NCBI GenBank assembly: GCA_025997155.1
Contig: BNUF01000058.1
Coordinates: forward strand, 1-13,955
Length of the DNA stretch: 13,955 bases
Origin: Clostridia bacterium
Lineage (GTDB): Bacteria; Bacillota; Clostridia; Lachnospirales; WQUN01
Direction of reading: 5' to 3'
Positions 1 to 8,631 of this stretch are shown one piece after another. The notes under the pieces are model-generated. The model did no database searches. It was given only the letters and a program-made list of their open reading frames with translations, and was not told the origin of the DNA. The stretch's first letter is position 1; each line of letters opens with the position of its first letter. Both the position numbers and the translations under genes were made by a program.

Positions 1-230
1 ATTATCAAAAGGAAAATCAATACCTTCTTAAATATCCCTCGGAAACCAATCTCGCTGTTAAGCGTTCTGTCGTTAAACGCACACATAATTCCCGTAATAT
101 AATCAATCACAACAAATATCACAAGCGCTTTTAGTAGTCCGTCGATTCCGCCAAGCAGTTCCCCCGATATACCGCCTAGTACCGCGATAACTGTTGAGAA
201 TATCGGAAGTTTTGCCGATAAATCATACAT
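1..230 (-). CDS. Phage holin, TcdE/phi29-like holin family, 3' end off the window
   Basis: This is the first 76 residues of a small membrane protein that matches the Bacteriophage_holin_4 (toxin secretion/phage lysis holin) family. Holins oligomerise in the cytoplasmic membrane to release endolysin. Visible marks are a hydrophobic N-terminal segment, then ALVIFVVIDYITGIMCAF with the family's D-Y-I-T-G signature, then a polar stretch leading to GFRGIFKK and a further hydrophobic segment. I chose the ATG at base 230 because the upstream ATG at 238 is in another frame that closes quickly. An AGGTGA ribosome site lies upstream with a rather long spacer. It follows the 196-residue gene by about 20 bases, so it begins the lysis part of the tail operon. 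The endolysin would be expected next, beyond the left edge. The family call is from recall of the signature, without a search. Confidence 0.85.
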   Translation of the reverse strand, partial: MYDLSAKLPIFSTVIAVLGGISGELLGGIDGLLKALVIFVVIDYITGIMCAFNDRTLNSEIGFRGIFKKVLIFLLI

Positions 231-250
231 AAAAACATCGTCACCTTTCT

Positions 251-841
251 TTATAGTTTGTGAGTATCGTATATCGAACGTTCCGCCGCGCTGTCAAACC
301 CTATTCCGCAAAACGCGCTTTCATACGCGACGGCGACGCTGTACCAAGGGAAGGTGTCTTGAACTGATGCTATGATTCTGTACAGTCTGCAAAAGGCAAT
401 TCCGAATTCAAAGTTGCTGTTTTCGCCGACACCTGACGACCCCAAGAAATACCTAGGGGAACATACTTTATCGTCAAGAGTATGAGCTCTGTTTATTGCA
501 AGATAACTACTTCTTTTCAGAGTTGATTTTTGCGTTGCGTCATATATGACGGGTTCATAATGGCGTTCTGTCGGCGTAAAAGATATCGGAGCGGTGCATA
601 TAACAGCGTCGTCATATCTTGCGGAATTAGAAGCCGTCGATATCGTCAATCCTCGGGTAGGTTTTAATATCCAGTCGCGGGGCATAGCAAAGCCCCAAGT
701 GTCGAGATTTGCGCCTAAGCCCCCGAAACCGCAGAACTCCATAAAATCTTCGGAAGTCGTCCCCGAGAAACGTATAACCGAGCAACCGCCAGCGCGGAAC
801 ATTCTGGTATCCCACGGCGGCAAAACAAGTAAACCGCTCAT
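251..841 (-). CDS. Unrecognised phage protein between Tal and holin
   Basis: A 196-residue protein that I do not recognise. It has no signal peptide, no clear transmembrane segment and no obvious catalytic motif. It is rich in Gly, Ser, Thr and aromatic residues, with scattered cysteines, and reads like a beta-rich structural protein. A strong ribosome site (AAGGAGGGTG) lies 6 bases before the ATG, and the gene starts 14 bases after Tal ends and stops about 20 bases before the holin start. In siphophages this slot between the tail hub and the lysis genes usually carries baseplate accessory or receptor-binding proteins, so a host-contact role is the best positional guess. That is inference only. 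A shorter reading frame on the same strand within it is a shadow. Confidence 0.7.
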   Translation of the reverse strand: MSGLLVLPPWDTRMFRAGGCSVIRFSGTTSEDFMEFCGFGGLGANLDTWGFAMPRDWILKPTRGLTISTASNSARYDDAVICTAPISFTPTERHYEPVIYDATQKSTLKRSSYLAINRAHTLDDKVCSPRYFLGSSGVGENSNFEFGIAFCRLYRIIASVQDTFPWYSVAVAYESAFCGIGFDSAAERSIYDTHKL

Positions 842-854
842 ATTATCACCCTCC

Positions 855-2729
855 TTATGAAAATGTCGCAGTCGTTTGCCAACCTGAGGTTACCGTTATC
901 GATTGAATCTGCAAGGCGTTAATATATTCGTCAGCGGTCATTTTTATGTTCGTGTTGGCGGCGGGACTAATCCATTGTCCGCAACGAGGCGCGACCTTTC
1001 CCACCGTTCCGCTTTGACTTATGGTATAAATCGTAATAGGAAGTATTGGATAAGTCACGCTGGTTGAACCAGCGACTGAACCAAGAATGATAACAGGTAC
1101 GCCGCTTGCGCCTGCTAAAGCGGAATTAATCCCCGATACGTCGTAACCGCCGCCAATGTTTTGCCCGAGGGACATTCCAAAATTTACTATGGGGTCTTCG
1201 GGAGACGACGCGATACCCCGCGAATAAGTACCAACAACGCCGCCGTTTCGCGTGCTGGTAATCATAAAGGTAGTGCTGGAAGTCGTTAAACTAACAAACT
1301 CCATTTTTAAATCTATCTTATCGCCGTTTTCCATTTCAATTTGATTGTATTCTTGAAGGATATAAGTCAAACCAAACAAATCATAGGAATCTCCCGCTTG
1401 AAACGTTAAACCATTACCCTGCGCGTAGAACACCAGCGGCGAGACGCCGAATTCATATTGCAAAATTTTCTTGTCGGGTACGGTTGCGAAATTGCCGACA
1501 TAATATTCAATTTCCCTGTCTATTTGAACCTCTATTATATGATTCGTCGCGGTCACGTGGTCTATAATTACGGCGTTTTCGATAGTAGTTTTGTTGTCGC
1601 CTTCATCTCCGCCGTCTCCGCCCTCTTCGTTTCCGCTATCCGAACTGTAATTATTTACGAAATCTTCAAGTTCCTCAACCGATTTGCTAATCTTTCGCAC
1701 ATAATCAAACAGTTCTTTTGGAGTATGACCTATCGTAAGAAGACTGTTCGTGTATTCATACGGATACACGTCTACTTTGATTACACGTTCGGTCTGGTCT
1801 GTGTCGGTTTGTTCGTCTATCACGCGCACGGCATCGCCGAGATTGATAGCTGTGGTTAAACCTTGTTCGAATAAACCAACAATCGAACCTTCAATTGTGT
1901 AATGCGGAACGTCTATTCTTTCGGGGTTTGACGGTGAAAATGCCCATTCCGCCCTACTTTTAAGCGTGACGGAATCTTCAAAGTTCGACCAAGTGATACT
2001 TTTCTCACGAACTCCATATAAGTCAATGTTTGGACTGTCTATATAATCCTTACCGCCGTTTACGGAACTTATAGTAATATCGCTGCTGCCGTATGGAATA
2101 AGACGGGTTACTATGGACGTGGCGGATTCTTTTTGGGACAGTGATTGTGCGTTGTTATGAAGCGTCACCCATGTCACGACGCTCGGACTGCCCAGTTGCT
2201 CGACTAACGCTATGTTGTAGTTGTCAATATATAACTCACCATAACCAGCGCAATTGATTATTGATTTAACAACTTCGTCCGGAGTGGTCTTGCTCGCTTT
2301 CGGGAAATCTATTAAGCGAGTAAGAGGGGTTAGTCCTTTTTCTGATAGTTCGGAAGTTGTCATAACGCGGAACGGGCTGTCAGTGTAATCAAAAATCAAC
2401 GCAAATATATCATAGGCGAGTGTTTGCGGGGTATCCGAAATATCTCTTATAAAGTGAAGTGCTTCGTCCGCATGATACAAAGACATACAAGTGATTGATA
2501 CGATAGGCACTCCGTTATTCGATTTGTTGATTTCGGATATTCTGTACCACTGATTGTTATGCCCGCAGTAGACGGTGTTAAGACGTTTTATGTCTGCAAC
2601 TTTCGCGTCAATCGCGGGTAGACTGAAATACAAATAGTAAGTTCCGTTGATTTCATGTTCGTAATGCACGTTGTAGTTCTCGTTAAGTACGCATAAACGC
2701 GTAGCTCTTTGTGGGTCGTATATCTCCAA
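855..2729 (-). CDS. Tail endopeptidase / tail-associated hub protein (Tal), Prophage_tail family
   Basis: A 624-residue tail tip protein. The first 340 or so residues follow the prophage endopeptidase tail (minor structural protein, Tal) fold: an opening IYD strand, HYEHEINGTYYLYFSLP, then NNQWYRISEI. In the family this forms the trimeric hub closing the tail tube beneath Dit. A coiled-coil-like stretch (KSVEELEDFVNNY) is followed by a low-complexity acidic Gly linker at about residues 358-379 (GNEEGGDGGDEGD). After it comes a roughly 245-residue module that I do not recognise, Gly/Ser/Thr-rich and probably beta-structured. The only workable start is a TTG: in-frame TAA, the stop codon of dit, lies four codons upstream. 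The nearest GGAGG is 17 bases away, inside the last codons of dit, which suggests translational coupling to dit. Enzymatic activity of the C-terminal part is unproven. Confidence 0.85.
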   Translation of the reverse strand: MEIYDPQRATRLCVLNENYNVHYEHEINGTYYLYFSLPAIDAKVADIKRLNTVYCGHNNQWYRISEINKSNNGVPIVSITCMSLYHADEALHFIRDISDTPQTLAYDIFALIFDYTDSPFRVMTTSELSEKGLTPLTRLIDFPKASKTTPDEVVKSIINCAGYGELYIDNYNIALVEQLGSPSVVTWVTLHNNAQSLSQKESATSIVTRLIPYGSSDITISSVNGGKDYIDSPNIDLYGVREKSITWSNFEDSVTLKSRAEWAFSPSNPERIDVPHYTIEGSIVGLFEQGLTTAINLGDAVRVIDEQTDTDQTERVIKVDVYPYEYTNSLLTIGHTPKELFDYVRKISKSVEELEDFVNNYSSDSGNEEGGDGGDEGDNKTTIENAVIIDHVTATNHIIEVQIDREIEYYVGNFATVPDKKILQYEFGVSPLVFYAQGNGLTFQAGDSYDLFGLTYILQEYNQIEMENGDKIDLKMEFVSLTTSSTTFMITSTRNGGVVGTYSRGIASSPEDPIVNFGMSLGQNIGGGYDVSGINSALAGASGVPVIILGSVAGSTSVTYPILPITIYTISQSGTVGKVAPRCGQWISPAANTNIKMTADEYINALQIQSITVTSGWQTTATFS

Positions 2730-2738
2730 ATAGTCCGT

Positions 2739-3482
2739 TTACATCACCTCCCCATAAAAGAATCGTTTTATGAATCGCACTGTTATCGGAACGTCTGAGT
2801 TATTTTGAATCGTGAAATTTCCAGTCGGTATTATAGGAAACTTGCCCGAAAATATAGCAATCGCCTTTTCACCGTTTTTCGTAACGGTGAAGAGGTCGCT
2901 ATTTATTTGAAGTGTTTGAAAAGAACCGCTAACCGCGAATGAGGTTTCAGCTACGTTAGCTGACAGATTTGAACCATTTTCGGCGGCGATTATACAAGGA
3001 GTTAAATATCCGTTATTGTAACTATCAACGCTTGAGTTTGATTCAACTGTTATCACAGATACTTCGTCCGCCAAGGAGAACGGCGGTATTTCAAATGTTA
3101 CGGTTATAGACGCGGCAGTACCGCTTAGTATCGGAGCGAAATGAAAACCGCCGAATACTCGGGCGTTCCAATGGACATTTGGCAAACTGTCAATTCTAAG
3201 TTCCGAGGGGCGGCTTAACCAAACTCCGATGCGCGATACTTTTTCTTGCAACTGTTGCATATTATCCGCTTGAAACTGACATAATATCTGTATTTGCGCG
3301 TCCTTGTAATATAATCTGTCAGATACTCCAGTGAATACATATGAACCGTCTCTTTGCGGAATATCCAAGGTATTGTTTTTGACTTCGGGTAACACGGATA
3401 AATCCACAGAACGCGCTATTATTCCGAATTCGGAACAATGAACGTTGTTGTATGTGAAACCTAACGCGCCGTTTACGCCCAT
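2739..3482 (-). CDS. Distal tail protein Dit (Sipho_tail family)
   Basis: A 247-residue protein matching the siphophage distal tail (Dit) family, which forms the hexameric ring joining the tail tube to the tail tip hub. Family marks near the N-terminus are GFTYNNVHCSEFGI, then a conserved R-D-G-S motif in IPQRDGSYVFTG. After that comes a YKDAQIQILCQF strand and a segment of the usual type about a rigid helical turn (LQEKVSRIGVWLSRPSELRI). The second half is a beta-sandwich-like region (carbohydrate-binding-like fold in known Dits). It overlaps the end of the tape measure gene by 10 bases, with a strong GGAAGAGGGGGG ribosome site before its ATG, and it is followed at once by Tal. The tape measure-Dit-Tal order is the standard Gram-positive siphophage order and supports all three calls. 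Confidence 0.88.
   Translation of the reverse strand: MGVNGALGFTYNNVHCSEFGIIARSVDLSVLPEVKNNTLDIPQRDGSYVFTGVSDRLYYKDAQIQILCQFQADNMQQLQEKVSRIGVWLSRPSELRIDSLPNVHWNARVFGGFHFAPILSGTAASITVTFEIPPFSLADEVSVITVESNSSVDSYNNGYLTPCIIAAENGSNLSANVAETSFAVSGSFQTLQINSDLFTVTKNGEKAIAIFSGKFPIIPTGNFTIQNNSDVPITVRFIKRFFYGEVM
2744..2751 (-). promoter_or_regulatory. Shine-Dalgarno GGAGGTGA inside the end of dit, serving Tal
   Basis: GGAGGTGA lies in the codons for the last residues of Dit (GEVM), immediately before its TAA stop. It is the only strong ribosome site near the TTG start of the Tal gene, but its 14-base spacer is longer than usual. Termination of dit followed by reinitiation 9 bases later is the likely mode. 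Confidence 0.5.
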
Positions 3483-6400
3483 ATTCGCCCCCCTCTTCCG
3501 AATATAAGTTCCAGCGACCTTGTTGACGCCGCCATTCTCTGATTGCTATCGACCGTGTTATTAACCGTTAAATTATTAGTGATAGGAGGATTCGCCGCGT
3601 TTAATGCTTTTGATACAGCAGAGGATATGGCATCTATAGCTGTCAATACGTCATTTTGATTGCCAGATGTTTTTGATAACGCCGACGCTTTTTCTTTGAT
3701 TGCGCCAATGTTTAGAGATTGTTCTTTGGAAAAGGCGGCGTTAAGACCTTTCTCGATATCGCTCGTATCTATCACCGGACGAAGCGTCGGAGTCATATCA
3801 AAATCTCCAAGGAACATATCCGAAACATTTGAAAGTGATTTTTGCATAGATAAATATGCCGTGTCGCCGATACTTCCCGCCGTTTTTGACACCGCGTTTT
3901 CCATGCTGTTAAGTCCATGTACAAGTCCTAGTCCTGAATATTCTCCGATTTCCGCCATGCGTTTAGACGGCGAATTTATACCAAGAGTGTCTTTGATTCC
4001 GTTGAGAAGTTTATTACCAAGGTTCTTTGCGGCTATGCCAATTTCTCCAAGCCCCTTTTCAAGACCGTTCTTCAGCCCGGAAATAATGTTAGAAGCGACT
4101 TTTTTTATGCCGTCAACGCCGTTGATTATGCCCTTAATTCCGGCTAGCATAGCTTTTCCGAGATTTTTAATAGCCGTAACAGCTTCATCTAACTTGTTGG
4201 AAACGCCGTTTATCAAGCCTTTTATGATGTTGCCGCCGCCGTCTTCCATGAGTTTAGACGGTGACGCAATCCCGAAGAACTCCTTGAAACTCTCCCAAAG
4301 TCTTATGCAAAGGTCGGCGATCATGGTAACAACTCCGTCAATGCCCGCAAATATACCGTCAATTAATCCGTCAATTATAGCGTCCGCAAGATTCATTACA
4401 GCTTCAATAAGTGTTCCTGTGTTCTCGCGAATAGCGTCAGCCAGCCCGTTTATAAAGTCTATTATCATGTTGAATGCCGCGTCAATAATTCGAGGCGTTT
4501 CTTTGCCAATTGCCTCTAAAAACGCCACAATTAAGTCCACCGCCGATTCAACAACTCTGGGGATACCGTTGGCGAGTCCGCTTAGCAATTCGGAAATTAT
4601 TTCAAGCGCGAGTGTCACAATGTCTTGTATGTTTTCGGAGATTCCTTTGAGGAGCGCGATAAGCAACTTTATGCCCGCGTCAACAATCATTGGAAGTAGC
4701 TTGATAAGAACATCAACTAGTGCTATAATTATAGCCTCAACCGCTTTCATGATAGCGGGAACTCCGTTTTCGATAACTCCAGCTAATGCGATTATACCCT
4801 CTCCGACTTTCTCGAAAATATAAGGAATCAAACTTATCAAAGAGGAAACTACAATTACTAAAGCCGCCGCTCCTGCTGTTCCTGAAACCGCTAAAGCCGC
4901 AAGACCTGCCGACAACAGCGTTACGCCAACTCCAGCCGCTAATGTGCCAACTCCAAGCAAAGCGACAGCCGCCGCTAATCCTAATATAGCGGGTATTAAG
5001 GGGCTAAGAATTAAAGCCGCCGCGCCGACGACAACAAACGCTCCAAATAACATCAGTAAAGATTTGCCAATTTCATCATATTCCATTGTTCCAAGGAGCA
5101 TTAACGCGGGAGTTAATATGGCGATTGCCGCCGCCATAACCAACATAGCCGCCGCGCCTGATATAGCGGTTTGCACAGCGGTCATTGCGACTGCGATAAT
5201 AGCAAGAGCTCCTCCTAACGCTATCAGACCTATTGCTAATTCTTCGTATGACATACTGCCAAAACTTTGTACCGCATTTGCGATGATAAGAAGTGCCGCG
5301 CCCATGGCAATCATTGCTACGCCTGTGCTGATGAGTTTAGTTGGGTTGATGATTTGAGTAAATCCTGCTATTTCGGCTAACGCGACACCCATGGCAATAA
5401 TCCCTTTAGCAAGGTCTTCGATATTCATTGCTCCGAAATCTCTGACGGCGCTTGCCATTATTTTGATTGCCGCGCCCATTGCTATCATGGCAACGCCTGT
5501 ACTTACGAGTTTCGCGGGGTTGACAATATGCGTGAAACCTGCTATTTCAGCCATAACAATACCAAGGGCAATAACGCCTTTGACTAAATCGGCAATATCC
5601 AATTCGCCTAACGACTTCACCGCGCTTGACATAATTTTCAGTGCCGCGCCCATGGCAATCATAGCTACGCCTGTGCTGATAAGTTTCTCGGGGTTGACAG
5701 CCCGACTAAACACTGCTATCTCTACAAGGATAGCGAATATAGCGACAAGACCTTGCGCCATTGCGGTAGTATCCATTCCGCCTAATGTTTTCACCGCGCT
5801 TGCTATTATGTTTAACGCCGCACCAATGGCAATCATAGCAACACCTGTGCTTATAAGTTTCGCGGGGTTGAATATTTGCGTAAAACCTGCTATCTCCGCC
5901 AGAATAATACCTATGGCGACTACGCCCGCCATTAGTTGATTGGTTTCAAGTCCAGCAAGTATCCTTACGGCAATTGAGAGAATAAGAACCATCTGCGCTA
6001 TTGCCGTAATACCAACTGTCGCTGTTGCAAGTCCTTTAACAGCGGGTATCGACTTGCCAAATAACATCATACTGCCCATTAATTCGCTCATCAAAACCGT
6101 TATCCCAGTAAGCGCCACCGCTAATTTATCACCATCAATTGTGGACAACACGATTAACGCACCCGCAAGCAACGCTACCGCCGAAGCTATCGTAAATAAC
6201 ACCTGCGCTTTCAACCGCTGTTGATACATCTCTAACGAATCTCGGACGCCGTTAAGTACTCCTTTAATTGAGCCTAACATACCGCTGGCTTTTGCGGTAA
6301 TACTTTCCAACGAATACACGAAATTTTTAAGTCCGATAATAACCGTTGTAAATAACCCCGCGTTGACTATATCAAGAATATTGAAGTCGAGATTCTTGAT

Positions 6401-8248
6401 AAGTCTGCCGATAGTCTCTCCAAGAGCTTCAAATACTTTTCCAATGATACTTCCAAGTGTCGTGGCGATAGGCGCAAACCATTCAAGAACCGTTGCTATT
6501 GCTTCAAATACTTTCTTGAACATATCACCGATAATGGAAAATGGCTCAAGGTGTGTTTTAGCGTTTTCAGAAAATGTCGAAAGCGGGTTTAAGTTGATAA
6601 TATCAAACTCTCCAAGTTTCTCTTGTAGTTTGACGATACTCTCGCCTATGCCCTCCCAAAGTCCTTTGAAAAATATAATGATGTTATCTACACCGGGAGC
6701 AAGAAAATCAATAGCTGATTTGATAAATTGTTCGATATTTTGGAGTGCGACATTGAAAACATCACTTTCCTTTGCCGCGTTGCGAACGCCGACTAACCAA
6801 TCGCCGAATTTCGCGGTAAAGTCAAGAAGTCCGTCTCCGGCTGGAAGAAATACACCTATTAGGTCTTTCAGCCCTTGCCACAACGCTGAAAATAACATTC
6901 CTCCCATGTCAAGAATCGCGAACAAACCTGCGAATGTACGCCTAAGTTTATCTGACGTATCGTCGCTGATAGTGAGTTTAGCGGTTAGTTCTTTTAAACC
7001 CTCCGTAAAAGCGAAAAGTCTTTCCGCCGTCATCGGAGGAAATATATCACTGAACGCTTCTTTAAGCGGTGTAATGATTGATTTTATACCTTCGTACAGA
7101 TTTGAAATGCTATCAAGTAAGTCGTTGCGTCCGCCTAATTCTTTCCACGCCGCCAGCATTTCATTGCGGGCTTGGTCTCCAGAAGCAAATATTTCCCATA
7201 AGTAACCCGCGAAACTTGTCCATAGAGACTTTGCCTCTTCGTAATTACCGACAATAGTTTCAAATGTGATCATCCAACCACTGCTTACCGCGTCTTTGGT
7301 AGCGTTTATAGCGTCTGTAAAAGTCTTAGCCTCCTGCGCGGCTTTAAACGCTCGGTCGCCTAAATTCATGAACGCTGTATCCATGTTTTTGGACATCCAC
7401 TCCATTGTTTCGGTCGCTCCGCTGAATCCCATTTCTTGTTGTAGCCGATAAACTTCATCGGAATAGTTGCCATACTTTTCAAGCGACTTAAGAAGAACGT
7501 CAGAAGTAAACCAATCCTGTTCCAAGGTGCTTGAGAAATTCGCAAAAGTAACCTCTGTGTCAGCCGAAAGTACTCCCATTTCTTGTGCGGTTTTAATGAC
7601 TGTTTCCTTGAACTCTTTAGTAGCCATGTTAGCGTTTTCAATTGATTTCCAGTCAATCAATCTTACTTTGCCAGTGCCAAGAGATTGAGCTAAATTATAC
7701 ATAGCTCTACTGGCCTCATTTGTTCCCTGTCCGGATATAGCCGCCCAGTTAGAAATACCTTGCATTGCTGTAACAGCTGTGTCCAAGTCGACACCAGAGG
7801 CTGCAAATTTGCCAACATTTTTCGTCATATCAGTAAAACTATAACTGGTTTCGTCAGCATACCACATAAGTTTTTCTAATTGTTTGTTGACTTCCTCCAT
7901 GCTGTATCCAGCCGCCATAATGGTTTGCGTTGATTTCGTCTTTTCTTCAAATTTGTTAAACCCCGCCGTTATCTGGTCGACTGACAGAGACTTAGCAAGA
8001 GCTACACCTGCGTCAACAGCTCGGTTAGTGATGTTCATTAAAGCGGTAACGCCAATGACGCCTAACGCGGAGAATCTTTCCGAAATGGTTTCGACTCCTG
8101 CCTGCAAAGCCGATAAAGCGTTTCCATGTCCTGTGGCAGTCAAACCTTTATTCAAACTATCAAGAGATTTGATACTTGTCTGTATTCCGTCTTCAAACTG
8201 TCTGTTGTTAAACACCATTTCAACTATTCGGTTGTCTATTGAACTCAT
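3473..8248 (-). CDS. Phage tail tape measure protein
   Basis: A 1591-residue protein that sets siphophage tail length and is later ejected with the DNA. Residues 1-300 fit the tape measure N-terminal domain of Gram-positive phages (MVFNNRQFEDGIQTSIKSLD, then FNKFEEKTKSTQTIMAAGYS). The middle, residues about 678-1130, is strongly hydrophobic and contains tandem 58-residue repeats (separate entry). From residue 1188 come three or four 22-residue amphipathic repeats, each with an aliphatic start and a Gly/Pro-containing end. Near the C-terminus two FGI-x-SPSK / LGI-x-SPSK motifs lie at residues 1329-1332 and 1426-1429, typical of these proteins. At the usual 1.5 angstrom per residue this predicts a tail of roughly 240 nm, an inference. 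Its ATG overlaps the TGA of the preceding gene as ATGA, indicating coupled translation. Long plus-strand frames over it are shadows. Confidence 0.95.
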   Translation of the reverse strand: MSSIDNRIVEMVFNNRQFEDGIQTSIKSLDSLNKGLTATGHGNALSALQAGVETISERFSALGVIGVTALMNITNRAVDAGVALAKSLSVDQITAGFNKFEEKTKSTQTIMAAGYSMEEVNKQLEKLMWYADETSYSFTDMTKNVGKFAASGVDLDTAVTAMQGISNWAAISGQGTNEASRAMYNLAQSLGTGKVRLIDWKSIENANMATKEFKETVIKTAQEMGVLSADTEVTFANFSSTLEQDWFTSDVLLKSLEKYGNYSDEVYRLQQEMGFSGATETMEWMSKNMDTAFMNLGDRAFKAAQEAKTFTDAINATKDAVSSGWMITFETIVGNYEEAKSLWTSFAGYLWEIFASGDQARNEMLAAWKELGGRNDLLDSISNLYEGIKSIITPLKEAFSDIFPPMTAERLFAFTEGLKELTAKLTISDDTSDKLRRTFAGLFAILDMGGMLFSALWQGLKDLIGVFLPAGDGLLDFTAKFGDWLVGVRNAAKESDVFNVALQNIEQFIKSAIDFLAPGVDNIIIFFKGLWEGIGESIVKLQEKLGEFDIINLNPLSTFSENAKTHLEPFSIIGDMFKKVFEAIATVLEWFAPIATTLGSIIGKVFEALGETIGRLIKNLDFNILDIVNAGLFTTVIIGLKNFVYSLESITAKASGMLGSIKGVLNGVRDSLEMYQQRLKAQVLFTIASAVALLAGALIVLSTIDGDKLAVALTGITVLMSELMGSMMLFGKSIPAVKGLATATVGITAIAQMVLILSIAVRILAGLETNQLMAGVVAIGIILAEIAGFTQIFNPAKLISTGVAMIAIGAALNIIASAVKTLGGMDTTAMAQGLVAIFAILVEIAVFSRAVNPEKLISTGVAMIAMGAALKIMSSAVKSLGELDIADLVKGVIALGIVMAEIAGFTHIVNPAKLVSTGVAMIAMGAAIKIMASAVRDFGAMNIEDLAKGIIAMGVALAEIAGFTQIINPTKLISTGVAMIAMGAALLIIANAVQSFGSMSYEELAIGLIALGGALAIIAVAMTAVQTAISGAAAMLVMAAAIAILTPALMLLGTMEYDEIGKSLLMLFGAFVVVGAAALILSPLIPAILGLAAAVALLGVGTLAAGVGVTLLSAGLAALAVSGTAGAAALVIVVSSLISLIPYIFEKVGEGIIALAGVIENGVPAIMKAVEAIIIALVDVLIKLLPMIVDAGIKLLIALLKGISENIQDIVTLALEIISELLSGLANGIPRVVESAVDLIVAFLEAIGKETPRIIDAAFNMIIDFINGLADAIRENTGTLIEAVMNLADAIIDGLIDGIFAGIDGVVTMIADLCIRLWESFKEFFGIASPSKLMEDGGGNIIKGLINGVSNKLDEAVTAIKNLGKAMLAGIKGIINGVDGIKKVASNIISGLKNGLEKGLGEIGIAAKNLGNKLLNGIKDTLGINSPSKRMAEIGEYSGLGLVHGLNSMENAVSKTAGSIGDTAYLSMQKSLSNVSDMFLGDFDMTPTLRPVIDTSDIEKGLNAAFSKEQSLNIGAIKEKASALSKTSGNQNDVLTAIDAISSAVSKALNAANPPITNNLTVNNTVDSNQRMAASTRSLELIFGRGGRIWA
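5174..5869 (-). repeat. Four tandem 174-base repeats within the tape measure gene
   Basis: Four consecutive 174-base units encode 58-residue repeats at residues 794-851, 852-909, 910-967 and 968-1025. Each begins NP-x-KL(I/V)STGVAMIA and ends in (A/V)EIAGF or a variant. The period is exact at the DNA level: the segment coding for the MGAA core recurs at about 5301, 5475, 5649 and 5823. Two degenerate units of the same length precede them (residues 678-735 and 736-793), and a weaker one may follow at 1026. No indels disturb the period, so selection or recent duplication keeps the register. Confidence 0.9.
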
Positions 8249-8622
8249 AATTTATTCACCTCCGTCCAAGCGTCTTCTGAAATCTTATCAAATATAGGTT
8301 GCAACGCGGGGTTTATGTAGTCTCTCCCCTGAACATATCCGCCGTTTTTTGTGCCATGACCGTATTGTATTAAGATAGCAATAGGAACACCGTTGATAAT
8401 GTTCGAGTTTGTCCAAGTGAGAGAAGCCGAACCCTTGCTTACTTTTATTTCATACTTCCAAGAAGTTGATGTTAATCCCGAATCAACAGGCGTGGTTTTA
8501 GAAAGCGCTTGAATTCCTTGTTGTCCGTATGATTCTAAAATAGTTCTTAGATTCAGCTTTTCCGCACCTTTCAGGAATTTCTCGGTGTTCTTGAAGTTGC
8601 CGCTATGTTTAACTGTCACCAT
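8245..8622 (-). CDS. HK97 gp10-like phage protein (tail completion / neck)
   Basis: A 125-residue protein resembling the HK97 gp10 family, whose members act in head-tail joining or tail completion. Typical segments are TPVDSGLTSTSWKYEI, then a W-T-N-S strand, VPIAILIQYGHGTKNGGYV and GRDYINPALQPIFD. The gene lies between the chaperone-position gene and the tape measure gene, rather than in the connector cluster beside the capsid, where the family is often found. I recall this order in Clostridia prophages. The ATG at 8622 follows a GGGGTGA site that overlaps the stop codon of the previous gene. A nine-base duplication, GTGACAGTT, occurs on both sides of the start codon. Its own stop overlaps the tape measure start as ATGA. 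Confidence 0.8.
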   Translation of the reverse strand: MVTVKHSGNFKNTEKFLKGAEKLNLRTILESYGQQGIQALSKTTPVDSGLTSTSWKYEIKVSKGSASLTWTNSNIINGVPIAILIQYGHGTKNGGYVQGRDYINPALQPIFDKISEDAWTEVNKL

Positions 8623-8631
8623 TTTGAACTG

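Noticed and set aside
594..860. Plus-strand frame of 88 codons near the left end
   Set aside because: It is antisense to the 196-residue gene, which has a strong ribosome site and an operon position.
5174..5869. CRISPR-like or satellite DNA because of the regular 174-base repeat
   Set aside because: The repeats are in frame with no unrelated spacers and encode 58-residue units of the tape measure protein.
3660..7205. Several long plus-strand reading frames opposite the tape measure gene, up to 387 codons
   Set aside because: They lie entirely antisense to a well-supported gene, their translations are low-complexity Ile/Ala/Ser/Pro mirrors of its repeats, and they lack ribosome sites.
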